Positions 1-13,300 of a stretch of DNA of 64,000 nucleotides are shown one piece after another (the first letter of the stretch is position 1; every line of letters begins with the position of its first letter). A program made the position numbers and the translations under genes. Where the stretch lies: NCBI GenBank assembly GCA_004026145.2, contig CP034975.1, positions 6,708,610 to 6,772,609 on the forward strand, read 5' to 3'. Origin of the DNA: Takifugu bimaculatus. Lineage: Eukaryota > Chordata > Actinopteri > Tetraodontiformes > Tetraodontidae. Under the pieces are notes generated by a model that ran no database searches, was not told the origin of the DNA, and worked only from the letters and a program-made list of their open reading frames with translations.

Positions 1-82
1 AAATCAGAGCTGCTGGTGTGTACAGAATCATGATCTGCATTTTAAGCGTGAAAATATCTGTTCTCAATCTAAACACCTCATC

Positions 83-215
83 CATCCACCGATCACCCAT
101 CCATCATGCATCCATCCATCATCCATCCATCCATCCATCCATCCATCCACCCATCATCCATCCATCCATCCATCCATCCACCCACCCATCCATCATCCAT
201 CCATCCACCCTGTCA
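83..215. repeat. (CATC)n microsatellite
   Basis: Imperfect CATC/CCAT tetranucleotide repeat, about 130 bp, with a few CACC variants. Confidence 0.9.
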
Positions 216-650
216 CACTCTGCTCCAGCCCATGGACTCAGTTCTTTTCCACTGCCCTGCTCACACCACACCCTCTGATCACACACCTGCCCTCACTCAT
301 CAATCAGTTCACCTACCAGTATATATTCTCCAGTCTCACACTCACTCAGTGCCAGATTGTCTCTGCTATGCATGACCTTCCAGCGTTTACCTGCCTGTCT
401 TCCTGGAATCGACCCTGCCTGTTTATGACCTGCCTGTTCTGCCTGACCCCCGGTAAATTAACTCTGTCTTCTGTTTTGACCACGAGCTCAGCCAGTCTCC
501 CTCTGGATTGTTTGCCTGATTCTGCCTCCCTCGACCAAGTCCACTGCCCCGCTCTCGAACTGTCCGTTGTTTACCAGATTGCAGTTAATAAACCTGTTAA
601 CTGATCATCACTTCTTTGCCTGTTGTGTACTGCACTTGGGTCCATACCAT
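215..650 (+). mobile_element. Possible solo LTR or retroelement end
   Basis: Features in LTR order: TATATATT at about 320, an initiator-like stretch CACTCAGTGCCAGATTGTCT, short CTGCCTG-rich repeats, AATAAA at about 588, then TTTGCCTGTTGTGTACTGCA and TTGGGTCC. This arrangement recalls LTRs of fish retrotransposons. No internal region, target-site duplication or primer-binding site was seen. Confidence 0.35.
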
Positions 651-1679
651 ACCCGTCACCCCACCATCCACCCATCCATCCACTTGTGTGTGTTCACTAC
701 TGGTGTGTAAAGGACGGCTTAAATGCAAAGGTCAATCACTCACTATATATCACTAATTGGTGTGTGTGTGCGCAAACAAAAGCAACACTGCTGTATAGAG
801 AACTGCTCACCTACAGGACCAAAGCTTCTTGTCCTCTCATTAGAGGACAGAGGAAGACAGAGGAAGACTGTTTCCTACCCACTCCACAAAGTGTTCAAGC
901 CAGTCAGGGGGCAGGATTTGGGTTCTGCACCAGTCTGACGTCACACCGCTGATACAACCTTTAAGTGTATTAATCAATGGAATGGAATCAAATGGAAAAA
1001 ACTGTGCTAACTGGCTGGTGTTCAAGCCCAGATCTAGATCACACTGGACCTGAGTTAACTTCTCATGAAGATGTTCGCATACATCCACCACAGGAACGTG
1101 TCGGTCGTACAAACATCCCATGCACATATTTTTCCAGGCTTGAAAATGAAGATGAATAAGAGGCGGAGTCACGTGGCGACGGCGAGCTCGAGAAGCTGAT
1201 TGGCTTTTAATGGCTGTCACATCCAGTTAAGAGCGTTCCGGAGCTTTCGCCTCGTTCAACACGATCGATGACAAGGAGGAGAAAGGTGGGCGAGCTGGTG
1301 CGCAGCGGACAAATGTGATGTAATGTAAGTATGAGGGAGGAAAAGCATTATGTCTCCTGGTGACACACTTTCTTGTTGCCGTGGTTACGGAAGCAGACGG
1401 CGGCATCTGTCCGTCAGACCTCTGTCAGCAGTCAAGGACACTGACAACAATAACTTGCCAAAAACCACAACAGCAGCGTTTTTTGCTGCCCACGCCACAC
1501 TCCTCTGCAGAGCCTCCCCTCCTCGCCATCTCTGTGGTGTGCCTGTGCCGGTTTCCATGGCAACCCCCGTGAACTGAACTCCCCCATCTGTCATGGCTGC
1601 CAGCCAGCCAACAGTGCTGTGGGATGGGATACGTCTCTTTTATCTGTCTGTCTCTCATCCCGTTACTGCCAGAGGGCAG

Positions 1680-1680
<1 letters not shown>

Positions 1681-1719
<39 letters not shown>

Positions 1720-1746
1720 TATGCTCATACACACACACACACACAC
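1681..1746. repeat. (AC)n microsatellite
   Basis: Two AC runs (1681-1716 and about 1731-1746) separated by a short interruption. Confidence 0.9.
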
Positions 1747-2930
1747 GTTTAAATAGATTTCTGACACCTTTCTGATCCCAGCCACAGTCAGCCTCTGGAT
1801 CGATGTTCTGCAGTTCTAACAAAACCCCGACAGAACCCTTCAGATCCTGCTCAGTCTTTAGGTCACCGGCTGGCCTTTCCCATCAGGCCACAGCCACTCG
1901 GTGCCCCCCCCCTCCCCCAACACCTCCACCCTGGGGGCAGACTTAGTCCTGCATTGGATGGACTCTCCGACTGGAAAATCAATTCTTTCCTCCAGCATGA
2001 ACCCCCCCTCCTGGTGGTTCCCTTTGTGTATCTCTGCCCTTCATGCCATGTGAGTCCAGGCTCACCCGGTCCCTGAGGTAGCGCCGCTGCAGGGGTGCAG
2101 CTATGAAATAACTCTGCTCTCTAATAGAAAAACAAATTTCAAATTTGCCTTGGGTAAGTCCCAGCAGCCACAATGGAGAAAAACTGAAATATTTGTTGTT
2201 CATCACACATTATTCTAGTATATGTGAGCCATATGTTATCAATAAAAATGATAAGAGAAACCAACCAGGTAGGAAAGTAACATAAACCATGTCAACACAG
2301 AGAAAATGGACAAAGGAGCGTTTTGAAACAAAAAAAAAATGCTGTTAAATGACACGTTCAGGGAAGAATGTGGTTGTTTTCAGGTGAAGAAGCTCTGGTC
2401 CACGAAGCACCGGCTCCTCGTCTGAGTCAGCCCTCCGCTCCGTTGTACCTGGCCCTTCCCCGGCATCTCCGCTGTTGAATTATAAATGAGCACTGCAGGT
2501 GGGGGGAGGGGTGCTCCGTAAAGCTGACTCGCTTAAAAAGACCCAGGACGTGATGTTTCCTCTCACTAACTACAGTGGGGGCAACACTTTAGGAGGCTGT
2601 AAGCTGGAAGTAGGACTCTAGTTGGGCTAGTTAGCAACCAAACAAACAGGGATTATTTGGGACAGCGCCCCTGCTGGCAACTGCCAGTAACTACAGGGAC
2701 CCAGTAACTGTCCCACCAAGACAGCAAAAGAGAGCAGCTGGAAACAAAGAGCAAAAACCGACAGATCAAGACACCGCAGCTGATACGATAATGCCGTCAA
2801 AATGTCTGCATTGATGAGATTCTGACGCTTTTGGTGAGAAAAACCTTGTTTGTGTGATAAAACCTCCATCTGTTTAGCAAAGGAAAAAACAGAAAAAAGG
2901 CAGCAATATGTGTTATGCCTCTCTCTCACA

Positions 2931-2958
2931 CACACAGACACACACACACACACACACA
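2931..2958. repeat. (AC)n microsatellite
   Basis: Short AC run with one AGAC interruption. Confidence 0.85.
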
Positions 2959-3047
2959 AATACATTAATCTTTCAGGTTGTGAGGTCACACTGAGCTCAA
3001 GATAGAAACTACAAGGACTGAGGAGGAAGCATACATGTGTGCTCAGT

Positions 3048-3117
<70 letters not shown>
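3048..3117. repeat. (GT)n microsatellite
   Basis: About 35 uninterrupted GT dinucleotides. Confidence 0.95.
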
Positions 3118-3120
<3 letters not shown>

Positions 3121-6100
3121 GTCAGACACCACAGACCCATGCTGTCTTCATGATTAATGGACAGGTAGTGGTCTCCTCCTCAGACATGATCTCCTCTGAA
3201 ACCAGCACGCCTGATCATGTGATCATGTGATCATGTGACACCAGATTCAACAGCAGCGTGAAAGCGCCTCAGACGAGCCTGCTGCTCCATCAAGCGTTTC
3301 CTCTGGATGAGGTTTTAAAACATGTCAGACGTGGTTTTTGAGGAGACAGAGGTGACCCCGTGTTGATGTTTTTATACCATAAATGCTGTTTTATCCATAA
3401 CTGTGCAGACAGGGGCACAAAAAAATGAATAACTTCTCGCTCTCTTCGGCGGTTTGTTGCCGATGCCACTCTGGGAGGATCTGCGTCTTTATTCCAATAA
3501 TCTCTGCGCTGGTTAGGTAACCTTTTACTACAGGCTGACAGCAGCAGAAAGGAGGTCAGCTCCAGCTTCCCTTTCCAAGTTACTTAGAGCTGGTCTCAGG
3601 GTTCATCTTTAGAGAACCAGCGAAGTATTAACCTTAAATGCTCTCTGCAGCCGGGTCACACCCAACCTTTACAGATATCACTCCACCATCAGTTGAATTA
3701 GCTTTTTCTTGGATGAACAAGGTCATTTGTTTTGCGCTGCACACCAAAAACAAAATAAGGAATGGCGTTAGCTTCAGGCTGTGTGCGCTCTGTGTCGCAC
3801 AGGTGAGCATCAGGTGAGCATCATTCATCGACCAATTAGACCAGATGACGTCCATCCGAACCCTCTTGCAGAAGCGAAAAGTGTCATTCAAGGGATTCCA
3901 GGTAGCAGCGGCTAAAAGTAGATTAGTCAGCTTTGGGGTGAGAAATGAGGAAACTGTCATTTATGGCTGGAGAGTGTGAGTTTTCACACCTGTTTTACAG
4001 TAAGTGTGAATGTGCATTGGACAGGACGCTGACGCGCCGATGTCGCCTCACACGGCTGCAGCTTCCATGTTCCCAGAGCTGAAAACAGGCTGAAACGAAG
4101 CCTAATTGCGTCTCGCAGGCTCCTCCTCCCGATGGCAGAGTCAGAGGCACCTCCACCAGCTCAGGCCTGGCCTGAAACAGGACGGTTGCTCTTCTTTAAT
4201 TAGCGTCGTTCTGCACGTGTCTCGGTGCGGCTGCAGATATGAATAATAGTGAGAACTGCAGCGGGGCATGCGGAGCGTCGTTGTGGCGTGGTGGGCGTGT
4301 CCGAGATGCACGTGAAAGCAGGAGGACAGCTTGTAGCTCCACACGACACTGAAGAAGGACGACGAGTTTAATGTCACAAGAAGTGATGAAGAGGACGACA
4401 ACAAGACAGCCGAGACCTACAGAATAGAAGATATCTGGAAGTAAAACACTCACAAACGTGCACATCCCCCCTGCTGCCTGCAAAGATGGTTGCACAAACG
4501 TGCACTTCTTCTCCCCTTCTGCGTTTATAGCATAAGGTTACTAAACCAGGTCATTAAAAGCTGGTAAACGGCACAAAGTGTATTGATCAGCACGTGTTTG
4601 GAGGGAAAAGGGAGCGAAGAACTGGGGAGGTGGCGGTTTATCGAGCGGTTCGGAGGAGGATCCAGCTGCTGGAGGCCTCTGGAGCAGACAAAGGGGGGGG
4701 GGGTGGAAGAGCCGCCGGTGGGCAGAAGGCACGAGGAAGCAGCCTCCTGAGACCAGTTGGACTGTCTGATATTCTGAAAACTGAACCAAACCAGACCCAC
4801 AGTAAACCTAGAAAGACTTGTTAAAATGCTAAGCTAGTTCTCATCAAACTTTGAGGATGAGGGGACACGGTGGACGAGTTGGACGGAAAGCAGGACGTCT
4901 GGACGTGCATAGAGTGCCTTTCCCGTGCACGCATGAGCGACCGACGGGACTCCAGTCACTAGTAACTGAACACGTGACACCGTTTGGAACAAGCTGGTGG
5001 CGGTTGTCCCATCCTGCCAGGACGAGCTCACCGCTGAGGCAACCAGACGGTCCAATGGTCCCACCTGGTTGGCTGCCCACAGGACAGGCGGCGGCGGACT
5101 CGCTGCTCAGCAGGTGAGTGATGGTTGTCAATGAGATCCAGTCACACAAGCTGTTCGCACCAGTCCAGCATTCAAAGGACAGAGTCCCTCACACCAGTGG
5201 GAGACCATAAAGGAAGCAGAAGTGGACAAAGCAAAGGTCTTTGTTCCTGGTAGTTCCCCACAGATGGTGGGGGCCGTCCCTACTGTAGGGTCAGGCATGG
5301 CTGCGCGGCGGGAGTGTTAAACAAGTGTGCCTCCGTGTCGCGGAGGTCACCTCCGCGGCCGTCTCATTGTCCCTCGTCGAGCTAATCTAATCAGCTCAGC
5401 GTTCGCGGGGACGCTCCAGCATCTCAAGGTTGGACGCACGCGTACGGAGGAGCAACGAGCCCCGACGCACTCAGGCGAGGCAGAAAAGGCCGCCACGGCG
5501 CCACAATCAGGGGCTGCTCACTCTAAGATTCTCCTCACGGAAGACCATCGATCCTTCAATCTAACGTCCAACCGTTCTCACGACCTTCAGGTTGCAATCA
5601 CACCCCTAAGCCGCACAAATAGAGATTTTATGATCAGAAATCTTAATAACAGCTTTTCATGGATCCCACAGATGGTCCACATTCATTATCCAATATGTTT
5701 AAAACACACAAGTGGGACCTGAGGACTGTGGACACACGTGTGGACATGAGACAAGTCAGCTGAGCTCGAAACAGGAGGTATTTTCCAATGAGCGAATGAA
5801 GACAGATTCTTGGTTTTTATATCTTCACTGTCAGAAAATGTGCCGAAAAAACAAAACAAAGAGGTGAAAATAGGGAGATATAGAGGGAGAAAACAGGGGG
5901 AGGGATGGAGCGGGTGGTGTTCAGGTGATTAAAGTGCAAACAATAAAAAAAAGCAGGGTGATAAAAAAGATGTGAGGAGGAGGAAGACGGGAGGAGAGAA
6001 AAGAGGAGGTGAAGGGGGAGGAGGGGGGCTGAGGGTAATGATAATTGGTCTGGCAGCAGGAGATGGTGCAGCACTGTTGCTGGGTGGAACCTGTGTGTGT

Positions 6101-6663
6101 GGGGGGGGGGGGTAGGGGGTGGGGGGTAGGGGGGCAACTGTAGAGGTCACAGAAGAGACGGACGGGGGTCTATAAAATATCAGAGGCTCCACTGAGCAGA
6201 AATGTGCAGCGCCGAAGTCGTGCTTTTATCCAAAGTGACAGTGAGATGTTAGCGTAAGTGAGGGGGGGGGCTGCAGATTAAATATAACCCACACCAACAC
6301 CCCCCCCGACCCCCCCTATTACACACACAGCACATCAAACATGCAGGCCAAGCGTGTGAATTATGGATCTCTGAACCATCTTTGCACTTCAGTGTAATTT
6401 AAAGGCAAATCTAAGTGAACAAGGGTCACACTAAAGATCGTAGCATCAGGATTAGCATCCAAACGCTAAAATAGCATCAAATGAGATGCGTAACAAATAT
6501 CAAAAACAATTAAAAAACAAAAAACAAAAAACAAAAACAGACCTCCCTCCTGCATCAATGACATCATCAAGCTGCGTGGAAACCTCCCCACTTGTGCCTG
6601 CTTTGGTTTGGTTTATTGATGAATGCATTTATTTTTATGGGATGCTCCTCCTGTGTTGCCGAT

Positions 6664-6741
6664 GCCAAGGCCCCCGTCCGCCAAGGCCCCCGTCCGCCAA
6701 GGCCCCCGTCCGCCAAGGCCCCCGTCCGCCAAGGCCCCCGT
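6664..6741. repeat. 16-bp minisatellite, five copies
   Basis: Five direct copies of CCAAGGCCCCCGTCCG. The complementary strand carries a GGGGG run every 16 bases and so could form G-quadruplexes. Confidence 0.9.
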
Positions 6742-7194
6742 CCTCCGTCTGACACTGGCAACAGCCTCAGAGACGCAGCAGCAGAAAACCACCAGAGCAG
6801 AACCCACATCTGACATCATTTCAGTGCAGATTTAAGCAGAAATCTGCATTAAAGATGTCCAAATATTCCATGTTAGAAGCTGAAGCTGCAGTCCAACTTC
6901 AGTTATTCCAGATCCAGACGAGGTTCACGGCCTTTCAGGGGCCATGAGACGAGGCTCCACCCCCCCCGTCCCCCCCCGTCCCTGCCTGCTGCATCCATCA
7001 GAGGGTCGGCGCTCATTACAAACCTTCTCTTTTGTTTACATCCTCGGATTTCACACGGCAGCGCCGCATGACCGCAGCTACAAAGGTGTCTTCAGCGGGA
7101 GGTCATGTGACACCAGTGTTGGTGTCTGCAGACCAGCGCAACACATTCAACACCAGGGAGGAGGGGACGGGGCTCGTGGGCTGTTCCTCAGATC

Positions 7195-7208
7195 ACCAGC
7201 AGGGGGCG
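7195..7208 (+). promoter_or_regulatory. CTCF-like motif
   Basis: ACCAGCAGGGGGCG fits the core of the vertebrate CTCF consensus. Confidence 0.35.
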
Positions 7209-8966
7209 TTTGAGATGCTTTGCTTGCATTTATGAGGACGTCTGATGATCTTATACATTTAATAGCACAGATCTACCCAGTCAGAGGCTAATTAGCTGAC
7301 AACAGAGTCAGCGAAACCCAGCTTGTCCTCGTTTTCATCACAGGCACCACGAAAGCTCTCAGACCGCCGCGCTCAGACGCGAGCGCCGAACGCGAGTGCA
7401 CGTGTCTTGACTGCACCAGTCGACTCCACAGTTGTGCGAGAGGGAAGCCGCTCAGATCTGCTGCAGTGGAGAAGTAGGTCAGGCCGATCTGCACGTTCAC
7501 TCTTTCATTCATACAAAAGCCTGCGACACACGCTGCATATTTTCACAGCTCCGAATATTTACCCCCCCCACCCCCCACCCTACCCCCGCCCCCCCCCACC
7601 GGCCCACATAACAATGACTCTGAGCTGACTTTGCCTCCTTTAATGTTCAGAATAATCTGTAATCTCCGAAGGACTTTGCGGAGACAGAAGTTATATAAGT
7701 GCAGACAGAGATTAGCGGCTCCGACAAAGAAAGCAGCTCTCGCCACGCGGTTGTTGGGAAAATATTTAATCTTGTGGTTCTTCGATGCCGCTTTGATGTT
7801 TTATATGCACTCTAAGCGCTCAGTGCATCAAAGAGAAATGTTTTTAGTGTGTATATTTCGGGTCTTTTAATAAATGATTTTCAAATCTGTGTCCCCCTCT
7901 GTGATTTAAATAGAATATGAAAGCTTCTTCTGGCTCTTCTCTCCGTCTTCATCCGTCCTTTTTGCATAATCTCTGTCTTTCCGCTGCCTATCTGTTGGCA
8001 TTTGTCCGTCTGCAAGCTCAGGACGAGACGCGTCGTTATTATCTCCAGCCAGCAGGGCTATTAATGGACCGCATATGTATCAGACAAACATGGATCCGAT
8101 GGTTGCCATGGGAACATCTGCAGTGCCCCAGAAAAGAGGAGAGGAGAAGTGGGTTGTGAAGTGAAAAACAAAAGGAGGAGGAGGGGGCGAAGTGGTAGAG
8201 TGACTAATGGAGGAAATAGAGAAGGAGGGATGAGGGAACGAGGAGAGAAAGATTTGATTCAGCAGAAAAGGTGACCTTGGGGAAGACAAAGCTCGGGAAT
8301 ACTGATGCAACCCAGCCGGAAACACAACAGGAACTCCCCGTCCGGGCGTTCAAGAACGCTTTTACAGTCCCAACGTTGGCGGCAAACTGCTGCAAACGCT
8401 AACTAGCTTAGCTTAAATAGTGCAATAGTCTTCCATAACCACTCCTGGTTATTGCATGTTAACCTTCAGTGCAATGGATGCGTGTGCAGAGCCATCAGTG
8501 AGAAACCTGAGATAACCTGATTCCAACGCGTAATTGATCTCTTCCACCCATCCAGGACTCAGAAAACCGAAAGACGTCGACTTTAATATGTCTCTCCGTG
8601 TGTCTCCCTCCTCCAGAAACAGATGGGGGGGGACTTCAAACCATTAGGGCTTCAGGGAGGTGTGGGGGGGGCGAAGCGCAGAAACAGTATACTGACCGCT
8701 CTCACAGATCAATGAAGGGTTGTGGAGCTGCTGCTTCTGACTCACCGTGGGGGGATCAGTGGGAGGGACAGGACAGGGCCATTAGGTGTCCAGATGTAGG
8801 AGAAGATGGAGGAAGTATGAATGGGGAAGGTTTATAGCCGGGGGTGGACGGGGGGGTGGACGATGTCCTCATGGAGATTTAACGTTCAAGATAACAAGTT
8901 CAAGATAAACTACAACCCGAGAAAATGGTCGACCCTTCGGGTCCCTTTACTATTACAGCTGAAAAC

Positions 8967-9010
8967 ACACACACAAACACACACACACGCACACACACAC
9001 ACACACACAC
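8967..9010. repeat. (AC)n microsatellite
   Basis: AC repeat with a few interruptions (CAAAC, ACGC). Confidence 0.85.
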
Positions 9011-9599
9011 TGCCGTTGCTACAGAAACGGTACACACTGCTTTTCTAAGAAATGGATTTCAGGCGCTTACACAACAAAGACAGAGGGAGATTATGTTGAC
9101 CGGGGATTTAGAAGGACCGGTCTCAGGCTGAGCCGGAGCCACAGGTCTCCTCACACGAGGGAGACCAAGACAGAACTGCATGGACTGCAGCGGAGAGGCC
9201 GGATTCATAATTCAGCAACAAGTTATTCTTACTTTCAGATCCCCTTTAGAGATTAGGAAGAGGAGAGGAAATGAAGCGAGGAAGAACCCTTTAGAGACGA
9301 GGAGGACGACCCAAACGGGAACAAATTAAAGTCAGTCGGTCTAAACCGGCACGCTGGAGGGGGGCCAAAGGTCAACGCTGCATCTACAGGGAGCTGCATG
9401 CAAGGAGCCAGGGTGTGCACGTGCACATTTGTTATTCTATCTTTCTGAGGACTCAGGGACATAACGCATCCTCGCCGCCGCCCCCCGCATCTAATCAGCA
9501 AATCCAAGTGTTGGACCCCAACTCTAACCTCTAAAACAGGACGGAACCCTCAAACAGCCCTTTGAAGATGAACCAGCAAAGCTCCAAAACTGTCCTCAC

Positions 9600-9642
9600 T
9601 CACACACACACGCACGCGCGCGCGCACACACACACACACACA
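9600..9642. repeat. (CA)n/(CG)n alternating tract
   Basis: CA repeat with a central CGCGCGCGCGC stretch, an alternating purine-pyrimidine tract able to adopt Z-DNA. Confidence 0.85.
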
Positions 9643-10172
9643 CATCTATGAGATGTTTGATAGATGAGTGATATTTGACTCATTGAAAACAGATTTAATG
9701 TCCAATTCTGACAGATTTGGTTTCATTTGATTGAGCCGTCTTGTGCCGTTTCAGCAGTTTCACGCTGAGTTTAATCCCTGAACTGGGATACATTTAGAGC
9801 CGAGATTAAAAGGACAGGGAGGACGGGGAGGGGGGGGCAGACCGTCAGCAGACAGGCTGACCTGATGTGAACTGAATGAAACAGAAATAAACGGAGATAT
9901 CCCGAGATATTATCGTGATATTCTCCAATATCAGTCTGCTAAAGCATAAAAACACAGAAATAAATGATCTTTTGCACCTCCTCCTTCTGTGCTAATCACT
10001 ATTAGCAGTACAGTAACAGTACAGTTACAGTAACTCACCTCGGTGCGCAACCTTGCATGACAAACTAGCGTCAATGTCATGTTACTATGGTAACAGTGGC
10101 ACCAGTGGTTAGATACAGTGGCGTTTTAATCGTCCACATGTAATATAAAACATTCCCAGGGTGGGTGCTCAC

Positions 10173-10327
10173 CTCTTGAAGTGGCTGAGTAAGGTCCCAA
10201 CCAGCTCTCCGATGCGGCTCTCGTTGGCCGGCACCATGCCCTGTAGGCACACCACCAGGTCCCGGTTGTCCTTGGTGTGGAACACCACCAGCTGGTCCTT
10301 CCCGGGGGACACGCTCACTCCTGTGAC
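10173..10327 (-). CDS. myo1d: myo1d exon: TH1 tail, penultimate
   Basis: 155 nt. It encodes VTGVSVSPGKDQLVVFHTKD, NRDLVVCLQGMVPANESRIG and ELVGTLLSHFKR. It joins in phase 0 to the exon at 47440-47327 across an intron of 36,999 nt. About 50 terminal residues should follow in one more exon, which I could not find to the left. Confidence 0.94.
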
Positions 10328-13300
10328 CTGAGACAGAGACGGAGAAACACACAAGATCCGATCACAACAAGGTAAACAACTTTAAAGAGTGCGAGTACAC
10401 AGAGAACACATGGAACATTAGCTTCACGTGATTGTGGCTGCCATGAAAAAGCTCATCTGGATCTCTCTCTCTCTGGCTGAAGATTTATGGATCTGCCTTC
10501 CTGATCGACCTGCTCCCCTCAGAGGCCCCTGATAGAGGCCCCACAGAGAGCAAAATCAGTTCTCCGGTTGGGTTGTTTACCTTTACAGGTCATCACTGAA
10601 GAAAACCAATACCTTCACAGGTGAACAGGCCTCGAGAGGGAACGTAGCCCATTAACTACCCATTCTGTTCTCTTTAATCCCCTTTAATACCATCATCTCT
10701 CAGCTGTTCACACGTTCTCTGATTGCCTTTGTTTCTCTCTCCTTCAGGTCTCTAGTCATTTATTTTTCTTTTCATTTTTCTTCGGGAGGGCACGCTAAGG
10801 TAGTCAGGTAACATTAATATTCGTTCACCAGAGGGTGACAGGAGCGTCGGCTAGCGTATTTAGCATCAAAATGAGCTCAGAAACAAACATTTGTGGTAAT
10901 GTCCGTGAGTTAAAGCCTGAAGCCATGCCTCACCGTCGGGAAGCCCAGCCAGAGTTAATTACACGGCCTCACTTTCATTTACATTTATATGAAAGGCTTA
11001 ATTGATTGGAACGACTGTCGGTGTTCTAATGAGCTGCTTAATGACACATTCTGATCCGTTTCCTTGTCTCATCTTTTCTGGGTCTTGAGTCACCAAATCA
11101 GTTCTACCCCCCCGGCGAGGATGAAATGTGGCATTTATCAGCCCAGCCATCTGTTGAAGTGCTCATATCTCATACAAATTTGGCCAAGATTGAGGGCGAT
11201 GAGAAGACATTTCATTAATACAGTCTAACTCATTTACCTCCATTTGTTCAACGGCTTCGACAAACAGGCTAATTACGCCAAACGGACAGTGAGACCGATC
11301 CAGAGCATCCTGGGAATTCCTCCTCCGCTTGGAGTCTGAGGAGCTGCATTGTTCCTTTCACCAATAAAATGGTTATATATCATTAAATACCGTTTCTCTT
11401 CTGCTTTTTCAGCATCTCCTGCATGCGTCAGCTGGTACAGCTGCATGGCGGTGCATTCAGGACCTTTGTTTTTGGCTGCTGCCAATGACATCCTTCATGA
11501 TCAGACCTACGGCTCTCCACAACTTCCTTTTGTGCCTGTCGGATCACAACTACAGGTCCTCTGTAGGTTACAGCCACAACTTTTGTGTTTCCAAGCACTC
11601 TGATGTGATGAGGTTGCCGTGAAACATTTAAATAATGGCTACTCTCTGTGTTTTCTCATAGCAACAATTTCTCACCGATCTAATAAACACACGTCCCGCA
11701 ACAGTTGTGTAACGGTAGAAAAGAGCCCAAGAGTTTGACTTTGGAAAAAGAAGCGTTTGTTCATTGTAGGCTGTGAGATGAGGAGCAGGAGTGCATAAAA
11801 AAAAGGTCTAGGAAGTAAAACGAGAGCAAATACAGGAGAACGATTTGTGCACACGCCTGAGCAACACCAGACATCAGCTGATCTGCCCCGCTGCCCGGTC
11901 TCCATGACAACACTGTCTCCAGGGAAGTTGGCATGACAACGGAAAGTGAGAAGCACCGAGATGAGGAGGGTGGGGAGGGAAGGGCTGGTGGATCAGGAGG
12001 ATGAGGCAGGAATAGAATGGTGTGTGTGAGTGTGTGTGTGTGTGTGCGTGTGTGTGTGATGAAGATGATGGAAACAGCGAGATGAGTCACTCCATGTAGA
12101 GCGACTGAATAAAACAGAACTGTAACGATGTCGCTCTGACTGCACAGACGTTAACATTAAAAGTGTGCACGGCGCTGTGGCCTGCTGACTATGGTGCAGA
12201 TGCCAGTAGACCGCTGGGATGTTGGCCCATCACCTTTAGAACATGCCAATGGCTGCCCGCCCTTCCTGATCCAGAACACCGCCTCACACCAGTGTGGCAC
12301 TCTGACTAAAGAACATTTTTATTGCCTCCTCTTTGTCTTTTTAAATCAGTTCCTTTTGGGTTATTCTACCATTTTTGCTCCATGGTTGGACGCTACATTT
12401 GGCCTCTCAGGCCTCCAAGGCGACCGAGGTCATGTGTTGCAGGCAGAAATGTTCATTTTCTGACTCCCTCATTTCCCTTCCAGATGCAGCCACGCTGAGA
12501 CCGTGGCTGATACTCTCTACGCTCTTTGGTTCCCTCTTGTCACTTTGTCAGATCCAACACTGGGGTGTCTTGTCACAGTCGTCCCTGTGCGACAGCCTAA
12601 TATCTGACAAATCGCACCAGATGACGGCCTCAGGATGTTACACCTTCACTTCCTGTCTGATCTCTGCCGCAGCAGCGAGTCAACAATAGAGCAAATAAAC
12701 TGCATATTTATCAGAAGAGCTGCGTAGAAGAAAAGCATAGGACGTTTCTGGGACTGTCAAGGTTATTTCACAGAGATATATTCTGTGTAAATAATGCTAT
12801 AATGCGAATTACTGTTCCAGCTCCAAAATTACACACAAAACATTTCATTATTCGAACAATTATTCTGTTTATGGCTATCACACGATGACAACTGTGATGA
12901 AAATGCGTAGGAGATCTAGGGGACAGTCAGATTAAGTGGCTAACAGACAGTTCACCCAGCTGACACAACCACGAGGCTGGTGGAAAACTGTTTATTGCAC
13001 CAGCTCATAGAAAATCTTGATATTCAAACTAGCGACCTTTTATACTAGCCCACCGATCACCCTCTGGTTGGTAAACCACAACAAACTGTTTACTGGATAA
13101 AAGGTCTCCATCAACTGGTCCATGAAAAAGTTACTCAGAATAACATTAGCAAAGCGATGTTTTTGGATTTTAGATGCCCGTTTTTACGATCAGAAGAAAA
13201 GGTTGCAGCATTTGATCATGGATTCATCAGAATTTCAAATGAAAGCTTAAAAAAATGGCTAGGCTAATTGTTTTTAAAAGTGACTAAAAATCCTACAATA

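Larger units (their letters stand above)
651..10172. other. Non-coding region left of myo1d penultimate exon
   Basis: No coding exon recognised on either strand. It contains only short chance ORFs, microsatellites, a 16-bp minisatellite, G-runs and a CTCF-like motif at 7195-7208. It is probably the last intron of myo1d, because the final coding exon was not found. Confidence 0.6.
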
